Assembly: GCA_029979265.1 (NCBI GenBank) | Contig: JAPOHW010000001.1 | Span: 186,001-250,000, forward strand | Origin: Actinomycetota bacterium | GTDB lineage: Bacteria; Actinomycetota; Acidimicrobiia; Acidimicrobiales; Aldehydirespiratoraceae | Direction: 5' to 3' | Length of the DNA stretch: 64,000 bases | Shown: positions 1 through 8,828 of the stretch, in pieces | Numbering within the stretch: position 1 is the stretch's first letter | How the letters are laid out: every line of letters starts with the position of its first letter | Notes under the pieces: model-generated | What the model was told of the DNA's origin: nothing | The model's input: only the letters and a program-made list of their open reading frames with translations | The model's database searches: none | Program-made: the position numbers and the translations under genes

Positions 1-2
1 CA

Positions 3-308
3 CTGCTGTGGCTCGGCTCCGTGCTCGTCCACCTCCCCCAGGGGCAAGCGATCGTGTCGCTGTCGTGGGCCGTCGTCGGGGTGGCGATCCTCGTCGCCGG
101 CGCGGTGCGAAAGATCCCGCAACTCGGCAATGTCGGGCTCGGCGTCCTCGCCCTCACCGTCGGCAAACTGCTCCTCGTTGATATGGCCGAAGTCGATGCG
201 CTGTGGCGGGCCGGTCTGTTCCTCGCCGTGGGTCTCTCGCTGCTGCGACTCGGGTTCCTGCTGCCGCGCTGGACCGATGCCACCGCTGCGACGACGACCG
301 AGCCCTAG
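3..308 (+). CDS. C-terminal part of a DUF2339-type membrane protein (5' end outside window)
   Basis: The reading frame is open from the first full codon at base 3, so the gene begins upstream of the window. About 101 residues are visible. They form alternating hydrophobic segments with a short arginine-rich loop (AVRKIPQLG), then a KLLLVDMAEVDALWR stretch and a last helix ending in LLPRW. This resembles the C-terminal end of the many-helix DUF2339 membrane proteins, whose function is unknown. The stop lies 19 bases from the end of the convergent serine hydrolase gene. The family call rests on a short tail, so it is moderate. Confidence 0.6.
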   Translation: MLWLGSVLVHLPQGQAIVSLSWAVVGVAILVAGAVRKIPQLGNVGLGVLALTVGKLLLVDMAEVDALWRAGLFLAVGLSLLRLGFLLPRWTDATAATTTEP

Positions 309-327
309 CCTCGGCCTGGCTCGACGA

Positions 328-1593
328 TCACCTGACCGGATAGCGGGTTCTCGGTTCGTCGACGATCGCCTGGTACACGACGCTGCGGAAGTCACGGTCG
401 GGACTGGTCATACCGGTCATGTATTGACTCATGAACACAGCCACCAGTTCCTCGGCAGGGTCGACCCAGAAATACGTCTTCGCAGCACCGGCCCAACCGA
501 ACTCACCGACCGAACCAGGACCTTTGAACTGGCCGACATCGACCATCACTCGGCTGCCGAGACCGAAGCCCATCCCGGGGACCGGGAGACCGAGCAACTT
601 GTAGGGCAGGAGCTCGGCCGGGGTGTGGTTGGTGTGCATCAGTTCGAGCGTCTTGCGGCCCAGGATCTGTTCGCCGTCGAGTGAGCCGCCGTTGCACAGC
701 ATCTGAGCAAAGCGGTGATAGTCGCCGATCGTCGAGAACAAGCCGAGCCCACCCCGCTGGAACACGTCGGGCTGATCGGTCGGGTACGTGCCGGACACAT
801 CGCGGCGCTGGTTGTCGCCGTTCATCCCCGCCGCGATCAGGTCGGCGGTGGTGTGGCCGGCACCGATCAGATCGGGCAGGCCGTACATCGCAGCGAGCCG
901 GTCGAGTGAGCCGTCGGCGACGCCGAACCCGGTGTTGACCATGCCGAGCGGACCGAACATCCGCTCGTGGAGAAACTCGCCGAGCGACTGACCGGAGAGC
1001 ACCTCGATCAGGCGACCGGCTACGTCGATCCCGACCGAGTAGTGCCACGTCTCGCCCGGATGGAACGCAAGTGGAAGTGATGCGATGGCATCGACGCACT
1101 CCTCCAGGGTCCGGGTTGCATCGTTCATGATCCGTGCGTCGCGGTAGAGCTCTCCGACCGGGTTGTCGAGCATGAAGTCGTAGGTGAGGCCGGACGTGTG
1201 CATCAACAGATCCCGGATCTCGACCGGACGGGTCGGCGCCACGAGGGTCCCGTCGGCGTGCAACACCTGCTGGTTCGCAAAGGCCGGCAGATACATGGCC
1301 ACCGGGTGCTCCAGCTGGAACCGGCCTTCCTCGTGGAGCAGCATCAGCGCGGTCGACACGATCGGCTTCGTCATCGAATAGATGCGAACGATCGTGTCCG
1401 AGGTCATCGGTAGCCCGGCTTCTCGGTCACGCATGCCCAACTGTGCGGTGTGAACGACCTCGCCGCGGCGGGCGATCAGCGTGGCGAGACCTGCCACCTC
1501 GCCGCTGTCGATGTGTCGTTGCATCGCTGTCACGACCCGCTCCAGCCGCGCCGAACTCATTCCCACATCTTCCGGTGTCACCGTCTCGGTCAC
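328..1593 (-). CDS. Serine hydrolase, class C beta-lactamase/EstB-like
   Basis: A 421-residue member of the penicillin-binding/beta-lactamase superfamily (Pfam Beta-lactamase). The active-site S-x-x-K motif is SMTK at residues 73-76. The tyrosine motif is the HYSVG around residue 190, and HTSG and GGLGLFST segments are also typical. These proteins are usually esterases or D-aminopeptidases rather than true beta-lactamases. No clear signal peptide is seen, so it is probably cytoplasmic. The start is a GTG preceded by GGGAGG about six bases upstream, a strong ribosome site. Substrate unknown. Confidence 0.85.
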   Translation of the reverse strand: MTETVTPEDVGMSSARLERVVTAMQRHIDSGEVAGLATLIARRGEVVHTAQLGMRDREAGLPMTSDTIVRIYSMTKPIVSTALMLLHEEGRFQLEHPVAMYLPAFANQQVLHADGTLVAPTRPVEIRDLLMHTSGLTYDFMLDNPVGELYRDARIMNDATRTLEECVDAIASLPLAFHPGETWHYSVGIDVAGRLIEVLSGQSLGEFLHERMFGPLGMVNTGFGVADGSLDRLAAMYGLPDLIGAGHTTADLIAAGMNGDNQRRDVSGTYPTDQPDVFQRGGLGLFSTIGDYHRFAQMLCNGGSLDGEQILGRKTLELMHTNHTPAELLPYKLLGLPVPGMGFGLGSRVMVDVGQFKGPGSVGEFGWAGAAKTYFWVDPAEELVAVFMSQYMTGMTSPDRDFRSVVYQAIVDEPRTRYPVR

Positions 1594-1689
1594 TGCAACC
1601 TCCCTCGTGCGTCGCGGACAGTAGGCGCGTCACCGGACCGGGGCGAACGCAAAGGCCAGAGGCAGTGTCGGGCCCGAGTTGCTCGGCCG

Positions 1690-1695
1690 TACCAT
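1690..1695 (+). promoter_or_regulatory. -10 box TACCAT, leaderless start
   Basis: TACCAT ends six bases before the ATG at 1702, so transcription probably starts at or next to the start codon. No ribosome binding site is present. Confidence 0.5.
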
Positions 1696-1701
1696 CGTCC
1701 C

Positions 1702-2127
1702 ATGCCGTCGGACCACTTCTTCACGACCATGAACCGCATGCACCGGATCGTGCGGGGGATCACGTTCGGGAAGGTCGGATGGACTGCTGCCAACATGCCG
1801 GTTCTCGAGTTGACCACGACCGGTCGCACGTCGGGCGAGCCCCGCACCGTGCTGCTCACTGCGCCGATCACGATGGGTGAGTCGCTCGTGGTCATCGCCA
1901 GCAAGGGCGGTCACCCGACCCACCCGGCCTGGTACCTGAACCTTGTTCGCGACCCGAACGTTCTCGTGACGACACAGGGCGGTACCCGTCGGATGTTGGC
2001 TCGCGTGGCCGATGATGCCGAACGGGCGCGGCTGTGGCCGAAGGTCGTTGCAGCAGCGCGCAACTACGCCACCTATCAGGAGAAGACCGACCGACAGATC
2101 CCGATCGTCGTTCTCGAACCGGCCTAG
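1702..2127 (+). CDS. Nitroreductase/deazaflavin (F420)-dependent oxidoreductase family protein
   Basis: A 141-residue protein of the deazaflavin-dependent nitroreductase (Ddn-like, split beta-barrel) family. The signature LELTTTGRTSGEPRT lies at residues 33-47, followed by the characteristic SKGGHPTHPAWYLNL stretch and NPNV-like DPNVLVTTQGG. The family binds F420 and reduces quinones or nitro compounds at the membrane face. The ATG at 1702 gives the family's usual N-terminus, and a longer open frame upstream has no family similarity. It is probably leaderless. The thiolase gene converges 17 bases downstream. Confidence 0.85.
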   Translation: MPSDHFFTTMNRMHRIVRGITFGKVGWTAANMPVLELTTTGRTSGEPRTVLLTAPITMGESLVVIASKGGHPTHPAWYLNLVRDPNVLVTTQGGTRRMLARVADDAERARLWPKVVAAARNYATYQEKTDRQIPIVVLEPA

Positions 2128-2143
2128 CGACGGCCGGTCCGGA

Positions 2144-3305
2144 TCACACTCGTTCGAGGATCGTGACGTTCGCCATCCCACCGCGCTCGCACATCGTCTG
2201 CAGCCCATACCGCCCCCCGGTCCGGTGGAGTTCGTGGACGAGTGTCGTCATCAATCGAGCGCCGGTCGCACCGAGTGGGTGTCCGAGGGCGATCGCGCCA
2301 CCGTTCACGTTGGTGCGCTCGAGATCGAAGCCGGTGGCGCGCTCCCAGGCGAGCACCACCGACGCGAACGCCTCGTTGTTCTCGACCAGATCGATGTCGT
2401 CGGGGGTGAGGCCGGTGCGCTCCAGCGCCCGCAGGGTGGCCGGGATCAGCGCCGACAGCATCTCGGTCGGATCGGCGGCGGTGACACTCATGTGATGGAA
2501 CCGGGCCAACAGTTCCAGGTCGTGCCGTTCGACGGCGTCTTCGCTGGCGACGAGCACCATCGACGCAGCGTCGGCGATGCTGCACGACACAGCAGCGGTG
2601 AGTCGGCCCCCCTCCCGCAGCGCCGGGAGGGCGCGAACCCGGGTCTCGTCGGGTTCACGGGGACACTCGTCGTGACGGATCCCGTCGATCTCTACAATCT
2701 CGGTGTCGAATCGGTGTTCGTCGCGGGCCAGTAACGCCCGACGGTGCGACTCGAGTGCGAAGTCGTCCATGGCATCGCGATCGATGTCCCACCGCTCGGC
2801 GATCATTTCGGCGCCGGAGAACTGGTCGAACCGCTCCTCGCCGTACCGGTCGACCCAGCCTGGAGAGGTGGTGAACGGGTCATAGTCGGGGTCTCCGTCG
2901 AACACGAACGCCGACATCATCGGCACCTGGGACATCGACTGATATACCTCCGGCGGCGATGAGGTCGGCCTGCCCCGAGATCACGGCCTGGGCCCCGAAG
3001 TGGATCGCCTGCTGCGACGAACCGCAGCGGCGGTCGATCGTGACACCGGGAACGTGTTCGGGAAATCCGGCGACCAACCACGCCGTCCGGGCAAGGCACC
3101 CACCCTGCGGACCGACGGAGTCGACGTTGCCGATCATCACGTCGTCGACCTCAGCAGGGTCGACCCCGGTGCGTTCGACGAGAGCTTGCATCACCCGGGC
3201 GCCGAGGTCGGCTGGGTGGAGGTGGGCGAGACCGCCGTGACGTCGGCCGACCGCCGAGCGGACGGCGCCGACGAGATACGCAGGTGGAAGTGCGCGTCGT
3301 GCCAT
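2144..3305 (-). pseudogene. Acetyl-CoA acetyltransferase (thiolase) interrupted by a frameshift
   Basis: Two frames together make one thiolase. The N-terminal part starts at the ATG at 3305 (MARRALPPAYLVGAVRS) and contains the acyl-accepting cysteine in RRCGSSQQA; it breaks after AADLIAAGG near 2955. The C-terminal part is open from about 2935 (SMSQVPMM) to 2144 and contains GHPLGATGARL with the catalytic histidine and the CERGG motif. Thiolases read GG-V/I-E/Q-SMS-Q-V-P here, so the frame changes exactly within this conserved motif. The whole span is 1162 bases, one more than a multiple of three, consistent with a single inserted base near the TATAT run at 2942-2946. It is either a real pseudogene or an assembly error; all else looks intact. 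Confidence 0.8.
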
Positions 3306-3415
3306 GACGCGATCACAGGAACTTCGCCGCCGTATTTCGATTGACGTACTGGCAGGTCGTGCCGACCTGTTTCGCCAGTCGTGCAACCGATCGGCGACGA
3401 CCCGACACGTCTCGC

Positions 3416-3421
3416 TACGAT
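3416..3421 (+). promoter_or_regulatory. -10 box TACGAT, leaderless start
   Basis: TACGAT ends six bases before the ATG at 3428; there is no Shine-Dalgarno sequence. Confidence 0.5.
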
Positions 3422-3427
3422 TCCTCG

Positions 3428-4165
3428 ATGATCGAGGCCGAGATCCTGCTCACCACCGCCGACGGGACGATGTCGGCGTTCACCACCCAACCCGACGAGG
3501 GCGGCCCGTTCCCAGCGGTCTTCTTCTACATGGACGCCCCCGGGAAACGGGAAGAACTCCACGACATGGCCCGCCGAATCGCGACCACCGGCTACCACGT
3601 GGTGCTGCCGAACCTCTACTACCGCACGACACCCGACTTCGTGCTCGATTTCGAGGGCGACTCGAACCGCGACGAGATGTACGAACTCATGTACGGACTC
3701 AGCAACCGGATGGTGATCGACGACACGGCGGCACTGTTCGCCCATATCGATGCGCACCCCGACGTGGTGTCCGACGGACCGGTCGGTTGCCTCGGCTACT
3801 GCATGAGCGGTCCGTTCGCACTGTCGGTTGCTGCTGCCTATCCCGGTCGCATTCGGGCGGCGGCATCGCTCTACGGCGTGCGCCTTGCTGTCGATGCCGA
3901 CGATTCGCCCCACCGAGCATTCGGTGCCATCACCGGCGAGATCTACATCGCCTGCGCGGAAACCGACTCGTACGCGCCACCCGAGATGGTCGCCGAGGTC
4001 GAGGCCGCCATCGTCAGTTCGGGGGTGAACGGTCGGGTCGAGTGGTATCCGGGTACCCATCACGGGTTTGCCTTTCCCACTCGCGGCTCGGTCTTCGACA
4101 AGGCCGCGGCTGAAACACACTGGGCACGGCTCCACGCGCTGTTCGATCGCAACCTGCGCAACTGA
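3428..4165 (+). CDS. Dienelactone hydrolase family protein
   Basis: A 245-residue alpha/beta hydrolase of the dienelactone hydrolase family (Pfam DLH). The nucleophile elbow is GYCMSG, with cysteine in place of serine as in true dienelactone hydrolases, and the catalytic histidine is in the THHGFAFP segment near the C-terminus. FYMDAPGKREEL and ADRI-like regions in the first third are also typical. Relatives hydrolyse dienelactone in the chlorocatechol pathway or act as general carboxymethylene esterases. No aromatic degradation genes are nearby, so the substrate is open. The ATG at 3428 was chosen over an upstream in-frame ATG because family similarity starts here and a -10 box sits just upstream. 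Confidence 0.85.
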   Translation: MIEAEILLTTADGTMSAFTTQPDEGGPFPAVFFYMDAPGKREELHDMARRIATTGYHVVLPNLYYRTTPDFVLDFEGDSNRDEMYELMYGLSNRMVIDDTAALFAHIDAHPDVVSDGPVGCLGYCMSGPFALSVAAAYPGRIRAAASLYGVRLAVDADDSPHRAFGAITGEIYIACAETDSYAPPEMVAEVEAAIVSSGVNGRVEWYPGTHHGFAFPTRGSVFDKAAAETHWARLHALFDRNLRN

Positions 4166-4190
4166 TGGGAACCGGGCCGTTGGTGAATCG

Positions 4191-4204
4191 TTTCAATATT
4201 GAAA
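4191..4204. promoter_or_regulatory. 14-bp perfect palindrome, candidate operator
   Basis: TTTCAATATTGAAA is a perfect inverted repeat and very AT-rich against its surroundings. It covers the -35 position of the pirin gene promoter, so a bound repressor would block RNA polymerase. The form resembles MarR or TetR operators. The cognate regulator is not identifiable from the sequence. Confidence 0.6.
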
Positions 4205-4226
4205 TAAACGGACCGTCCGGTAGGTT
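4199..4226 (+). promoter_or_regulatory. Promoter of the pirin gene: TTGAAA-N16-TAGGTT
   Basis: TTGAAA at 4199-4204 is one base from the -35 consensus and TAGGTT at 4221-4226 matches TANNNT, separated by 16 bases. The start codon follows nine bases later at 4236, giving a leaderless or near-leaderless transcript. Confidence 0.6.
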
Positions 4227-4235
4227 GATGAACGC

Positions 4236-5273
4236 ATGACCACCGACACCGCGTCCCCCGTCCTCCAGACCTTTCCGCTGGGGGCTCAGTGGCCGACGAT
4301 CGACCCGTTCCTGTTCGTCGCCCACCACGACGATCAGTACCCGGCCGGTGAGGCCGACCTCGGTCCCGATCCAGCCGAGCTGCAGGGCCGCACCATCGGG
4401 AGTGACTTCTCGCAGCGCGACGGCTGGTCGATGTATCACGGCAGCCGGGTACCCGGGTTCCCCCAGCACCCCCACCGCGGGTTCGAGACGATCACCCACG
4501 TCCGTCACGGCTACATCGACCATGCCGACTCCATGGGGGCCACGGCACGGTTCGGGCACGGCGACACCCAGTGGATGACCGCCGGCGGCGGGGTGCAGCA
4601 TTGCGAAATGTTCCCGCTCGTCAACGCTGACGCCGACAATCCGCTCGAGCTCTTCCAGATCTGGCTCAACCTGCCGGCCGTCGACAAGATGGTCGAGCCG
4701 TACTTCACGATGCTGTGGAACGAACGAACGCCACGGATCCAGCACGTCGACGACAACGGTGCGGCCACCGAGGTCACCGTCATCGCCGGCTCACTCGGCG
4801 ACACGAACGCCCCAACACCGCCCCCCAATTCGTGGGCTGCCCGATCGGAGGCCGATGTCGCGGTCTGGCACGTCCGCATCGACGCCGGCGGAACGTGGAC
4901 GATGCCGAAGGCGAACGGCGCCGACACGATCCGCGTGCTCTACGCGTTCGAGGGTTCGACCCTGCAGATCGGTGACGCCGATCCGATCGCGGCCGGCACC
5001 GGTGCGGCGGTCACAGCAGACGTGCCGCTCCTGCTCCAGGCCGGCGATGGCCCGATCGAAGTGATGGTGTTGCAAGGCCGACCGATCGGTGAATCCGTTG
5101 CGCAGCACGGACCCTTCGTGATGAACACCCGTGACGAACTCGTGCAGGCATTCGAGGACTATCAGTCCACCCAGTTCGGTGGATGGCCGTGGGACGGTCC
5201 CGACCCTGATCACGGTCCCGAGGCGGGACGCTTCGCCATCCACGCCGACGGGCGCCGCGAAGAACCGAGCTGA
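4236..5273 (+). CDS. Pirin family protein
   Basis: A 345-residue bicupin of the pirin family (YhhW/quercetinase-like). The metal-binding motifs of the N-terminal cupin are visible: HPHRGFETIT (residues 70-80) and later GGGVQHCE, which together supply three histidines and a glutamate. The C-terminal pirin_C cupin follows from about residue 190. Bacterial pirins act as quercetin 2,3-dioxygenases or bind metabolic enzymes under oxidative stress. The palindrome over its -35 box suggests tight repression and induction by a small molecule. The class IV aminotransferase gene converges 15 bases after the stop. Confidence 0.9.
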   Translation: MTTDTASPVLQTFPLGAQWPTIDPFLFVAHHDDQYPAGEADLGPDPAELQGRTIGSDFSQRDGWSMYHGSRVPGFPQHPHRGFETITHVRHGYIDHADSMGATARFGHGDTQWMTAGGGVQHCEMFPLVNADADNPLELFQIWLNLPAVDKMVEPYFTMLWNERTPRIQHVDDNGAATEVTVIAGSLGDTNAPTPPPNSWAARSEADVAVWHVRIDAGGTWTMPKANGADTIRVLYAFEGSTLQIGDADPIAAGTGAAVTADVPLLLQAGDGPIEVMVLQGRPIGESVAQHGPFVMNTRDELVQAFEDYQSTQFGGWPWDGPDPDHGPEAGRFAIHADGRREEPS

Positions 5274-5288
5274 CCGAGAGCGGCGCCG

Positions 5289-6113
5289 TCAGGGGTCGAT
5301 GGTCGAGGAGGCGAGGGCGGCAAAGGCTGCTGCAGCAGCAGCGGTGAGCGGACCAGGTTCGAGCGTCCGGTCGTCGATGCGGTTGATCGCCATCACGTCC
5401 CGGGTCGACGAGGTGAGGAACGCCTCGGATGTCGTCGTGAGGACCTCGATCGGAAGATCGATCTCCTCGACCTCGGATGTCTCGACAACCAGTCCTCGGG
5501 TGACCCCGGCAAGACACCCGCTCGACAGCGGCGGGGTGACGAGACGGCCCTCGTGTTCGACGAAGATGTTGGTACCGGTGCCCTCACAGAGGTTGCCGAC
5601 CGTGTTGGGGAAGATCGCCTCGGACGCGCCGACAGCACGAGCTTGCGCAAGGGCGATCACGTTTTCGGCATAGCTCGTCGATTTGATCCCGGCGAGGGCA
5701 CCGCGTTCGTTGCGGGCCCATGGCACCGTGATGACGTGGGCTTGCGCCCCCCAGCCCCGGTTCGGTCCGGCGGCGACGATCACGGTGGGGGTTCCCTCGC
5801 TGCGGCCCGAGCCGAGCGGTCCGGTCCCGGCCGTGACCGTGATACGGATGATGCCTGCGCCGGGATTTGCTGCGACGACGGCATCGGTCGCAGCACGAAG
5901 TTCGGCATCGGTGGTCGCCAGATCGATCATCAGCCCGGTGAGGCTGTGGCGCAATCGGCGCAGATGACGCGTCATTGCAAACGCAGCACCCCGAACGATG
6001 GTCGTGGTCTCGAAGCACCCGTCGCCGACGGTGAGTCCGTGATCGGCAACCGGCAGCACTGCGTCGTCGGACGACACCAGCTCGCCGTCGATCCACCAGA
6101 CGTATGGGTCCAT
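5289..6113 (-). CDS. Class IV aminotransferase (branched-chain aminotransferase/aminodeoxychorismate lyase type)
   Basis: A 274-residue PLP enzyme of fold type IV. It has the N-terminal DHGLTVGDGCFET motif, the probable PLP lysine in GIKSTSYAEN, and the C-terminal pair NLCEGTGTNIF and PPLSSGCLAGVTR, which bind the phosphate. The short length and the FPNT-NLCEGT pattern fit either 4-amino-4-deoxychorismate lyase (PabC, folate synthesis) or a D-amino acid/branched-chain aminotransferase; sequence alone does not decide. No pabA or pabB is nearby. It is divergent from the epimerase gene. Confidence 0.85.
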   Translation of the reverse strand: MDPYVWWIDGELVSSDDAVLPVADHGLTVGDGCFETTTIVRGAAFAMTRHLRRLRHSLTGLMIDLATTDAELRAATDAVVAANPGAGIIRITVTAGTGPLGSGRSEGTPTVIVAAGPNRGWGAQAHVITVPWARNERGALAGIKSTSYAENVIALAQARAVGASEAIFPNTVGNLCEGTGTNIFVEHEGRLVTPPLSSGCLAGVTRGLVVETSEVEEIDLPIEVLTTTSEAFLTSSTRDVMAINRIDDRTLEPGPLTAAAAAAFAALASSTIDP

Positions 6114-6119
6114 GGCCGA

Positions 6120-6125
6120 AGCGTA
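6120..6125 (-). promoter_or_regulatory. -10 box TACGCT, leaderless start
   Basis: On the minus strand TACGCT lies six bases before the ATG at 6113, with no ribosome site between. Confidence 0.45.
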
Positions 6126-6227
6126 GAGCGCCGAGACAGTTCGATGTGCCCCTCACCGTCGGGTACGCGAGCATCGTGATCCGAGTGGGTGTCGACGCGT
6201 GGCACCCGATCCGACGGGAGTCTCCAG

Positions 6228-7328
6228 ATGCGTGTACTCGTCATGGGCGGTACCCAGTTCAACGGGTTGGCGCTGGTCCACCAATTGGTGGCTGCGGGTC
6301 ACGATGTCACCGTCTGCAATCGCGGTCGAACCGAGTCCGACATTCCTTCAACCGTTGCTCGCCTTGTGGCGGATCGAACCGACCACGAGCAACTTCGCCA
6401 AGTCCTCGGCGGCACCGAATGGGACTGCGTGCAGGACGTGACGGCCTACCACCCCGAGGACGTCGACATCATGATGGAGATCTTTCGCGATCGCATCGGC
6501 CACTACCTCTTCGCAAGCTCGACCGTGACCTATGCGTCGAAAGACACCCCGATCACCGAGAACGACCCCGACGAGCGTGGTGAGACACAGATCGAGTACG
6601 GCTACCACAAGATCCTCTGCGAGGAGCGCCTGTTCGCTGCACACGCCGAGTACGGCTTCCCGGCCACCACGGTGCCGTTCTCGATGGTTCTGGGCCCGCA
6701 CAACGCAATGACCGACCGCGAGCAGCGCATGTTCGCCCGCTTGCGAACCGGCCGCCCGATCCTCGTTCCCGGTGACGGTTCGACTCGACTGCAGGTCGGT
6801 GATGTCGATGATCAGGCCAGGGCCCTCGTGGCGCTCATGGGTGACACCGCCACCCACGGGCGGCGGTACAACGTGACCGGCATCGAGTCGGTCACCCGCA
6901 ACGAGTACGTTGCGCTGGCCGCCGAGGCGGTCGGCGTCGAACCAGACATTCGCCACATCCCGGCCGACGTGATGGAGGCGCTGTGGACCGGTGAGCGTTC
7001 CGTCGACATCGCTGCGGTGTCGGGGTCGCTCAACGTCCGGTCATCGGACAAAGCACAGCAGGAACAGACGTCGGGGCCGCGGGCCTTGCTTCGCACCCGA
7101 TTCATGCTGTGCATCAATCTCGTACAGCACCTCGCTCCGAACGTCCACTGGTGGGATCAGGACACCTCGTTCAGCATCGATCGCCTGCGCACCGACACCG
7201 AGTGGACACCCCGAGAAGACACGGCGTCGATGTTGGTGCGGGCGCACGAGTGGTGGGCCAGAAGTGGCAGAGCAGCGTTCGAGTACGACTGGACCACTGA
7301 AGACCAGATCCTCGCCCAGCTGGCCTGA
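6228..7328 (+). CDS. NAD-dependent epimerase/dehydratase family protein
   Basis: A 366-residue atypical short-chain dehydrogenase. The Rossmann motif GGTQFNG starts at residue 7, and a YxxxK pair is present as YGYHK around residue 130, preceded by FASSTVTY, the usual serine-containing strand. The N-terminus RVLVMGGTQFNG resembles the group that includes plant CSP41 and bacterial sugar-nucleotide epimerases. The substrate cannot be read from sequence. The start at 6228 has GGGAG seven bases upstream; an earlier in-frame start would add thirteen residues without similarity. No sugar-biosynthesis neighbours are present. Confidence 0.8.
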   Translation: MRVLVMGGTQFNGLALVHQLVAAGHDVTVCNRGRTESDIPSTVARLVADRTDHEQLRQVLGGTEWDCVQDVTAYHPEDVDIMMEIFRDRIGHYLFASSTVTYASKDTPITENDPDERGETQIEYGYHKILCEERLFAAHAEYGFPATTVPFSMVLGPHNAMTDREQRMFARLRTGRPILVPGDGSTRLQVGDVDDQARALVALMGDTATHGRRYNVTGIESVTRNEYVALAAEAVGVEPDIRHIPADVMEALWTGERSVDIAAVSGSLNVRSSDKAQQEQTSGPRALLRTRFMLCINLVQHLAPNVHWWDQDTSFSIDRLRTDTEWTPREDTASMLVRAHEWWARSGRAAFEYDWTTEDQILAQLA

Positions 7329-7370
7329 CGCGACACCGCAGCCCGGAGATCGTGTGAGAACATCGGCGCC

Positions 7371-8819
7371 ATGTTTCGCCGCGTCATCGCGGGCCTTGTC
7401 CTCGGCCCGGCACTCCTGATCGGGTCGCTCGCCTGGTCGGGGTACCTCGCGCTCGAGACAGTGTTCGACGAGGAGCGGTCCGAGACGATCGCACGCGAGT
7501 TGCTCGACAACGACGATGTACGGCGGCAGGTCGCGGCCAATCTCGGCACAGTGATCGAAGGGGCGCTCCCCGACGATGTGCCGGTATCGAGTGCCCAGGT
7601 CGACGCAGCCGCGATTGCCGTGCTCGAGGATCCGCGGGTCACCAACCTGCTGATCGAATCGCTCGGAACCACCCACCGAGCATTTCTCGGCGAGGGCGAC
7701 GCGCCCGAGACCATCGATCTCAACCCGGTTGCCGACGTCACCCGCGAACAGATCGCTCAGGTCTCGCCGGCTGCGGCCAACGCCATTCCGCTCGAGGCCG
7801 ACTGGACCGTCGACCTGCCAACCGAGCGCATCCCCAACGCACGCCCGGTGAAGTCCTTCCTCGACACCGTGGTCCCGTACCTCGCCGGTGCCTCGGTGGT
7901 GATGATCGTGGTTGCCTTCCTCGGCTCGAGCGATCGACCGTCGGTGTTACGTCGAGCCGCCGTCTGGGCGATCGGAACCACGGCGGTCTACCTGCTGTTC
8001 GGGTTGGGTGTGCCCGAATTGCTTCGCATGCTGGCTCCCGAACAGGGCGAGGTCCTCGCCGCACTGCTCTCGGCCGTGCTGCGCTCCATGCTCGTGCCGT
8101 CGTTGGTTCTGGCCGGTGTTGGTGTTGGCCTCCTTGTCATGTCGTGGATCTGGGCGATGGCGGGGCGCCGCCGGCCGCAGCGTGGTCGAGGTGCCGACGC
8201 TGGTCACAGAGCACCCCGCTCGACAGGCAAGGTGCACGAAACCGCCGCCACCGATCCCCGCCCGGACCCAGCTCCCACTGCTGTCGGCGATGTGGTACCC
8301 ACCCATGCGTCGGCGTTCGAGGCATCGATCCCGGCCCAGCCGCCCACCACCCATGTACCGCCGGTCCGCCCCCAATCGGCAGGGCCCCCACAGCAGCCGG
8401 TCACACCGCCGTCGACCCCGATCGTTCCGGCTCCGATCTCGTCGCCGAACCCAATCGTCGATCCGTTCGCTCCGCCACCCGATGGTTTCGCGGTCCATGC
8501 AGCGCCGATGCTCGACCCCGATACCGTCCTGCCGCCGCCCGTGATCACCGGCGATGTTGTGGCGGCCCCACCGAGCGAGCCGCCGCCGTTTCGCCCCACC
8601 CTGCCGACGCGCGCCGCCCCGAGCGAGTCGAAGTCGCTGCCGGCATGGAGCGGCGATCTCACGCCGACGCCACCCCCGGATCCGCGCTCGCGTCCACCAC
8701 GATGGGTCGACGGGCATGGGTGGGTGCTCGACCCCGAAGACGAACGGCCCATCCCGAACAACGCTCGGTATGTGGAGGGGGTTGGGTACGTCGTTCCCGG
8801 GCCACCACCCCGGCAGTGA
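7371..8819 (+). CDS. Membrane protein with long proline-rich cytoplasmic tail, function unknown
   Basis: A 482-residue protein I do not recognise. Residues 5-27 form a first membrane helix, followed by an extracytoplasmic domain of about 130 residues with acidic, helical character. Three further helices lie between about 165 and 265. The rest, about 210 residues, is disordered and rich in proline and alanine (runs such as PPTHVPPVRPQ). It ends in a small tryptophan- and glycine-containing motif, RWVDGHGWVLDPEDE. The DNA keeps the high-GC codon bias of its neighbours. The tail could be a scaffold for cytoplasmic partners. The acyl-CoA ligase gene converges ten bases later. Confidence 0.75.
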   Translation: MFRRVIAGLVLGPALLIGSLAWSGYLALETVFDEERSETIARELLDNDDVRRQVAANLGTVIEGALPDDVPVSSAQVDAAAIAVLEDPRVTNLLIESLGTTHRAFLGEGDAPETIDLNPVADVTREQIAQVSPAAANAIPLEADWTVDLPTERIPNARPVKSFLDTVVPYLAGASVVMIVVAFLGSSDRPSVLRRAAVWAIGTTAVYLLFGLGVPELLRMLAPEQGEVLAALLSAVLRSMLVPSLVLAGVGVGLLVMSWIWAMAGRRRPQRGRGADAGHRAPRSTGKVHETAATDPRPDPAPTAVGDVVPTHASAFEASIPAQPPTTHVPPVRPQSAGPPQQPVTPPSTPIVPAPISSPNPIVDPFAPPPDGFAVHAAPMLDPDTVLPPPVITGDVVAAPPSEPPPFRPTLPTRAAPSESKSLPAWSGDLTPTPPPDPRSRPPRWVDGHGWVLDPEDERPIPNNARYVEGVGYVVPGPPPRQ

Positions 8820-8828
8820 GACTTCCGC

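Noticed and set aside
6170-6215. GGGTG-N11-CACCC with flanking GATCCGA repeats before the epimerase gene
   Set aside because: Short arms and a long loop; the repeats are within what GC-rich DNA gives by chance.
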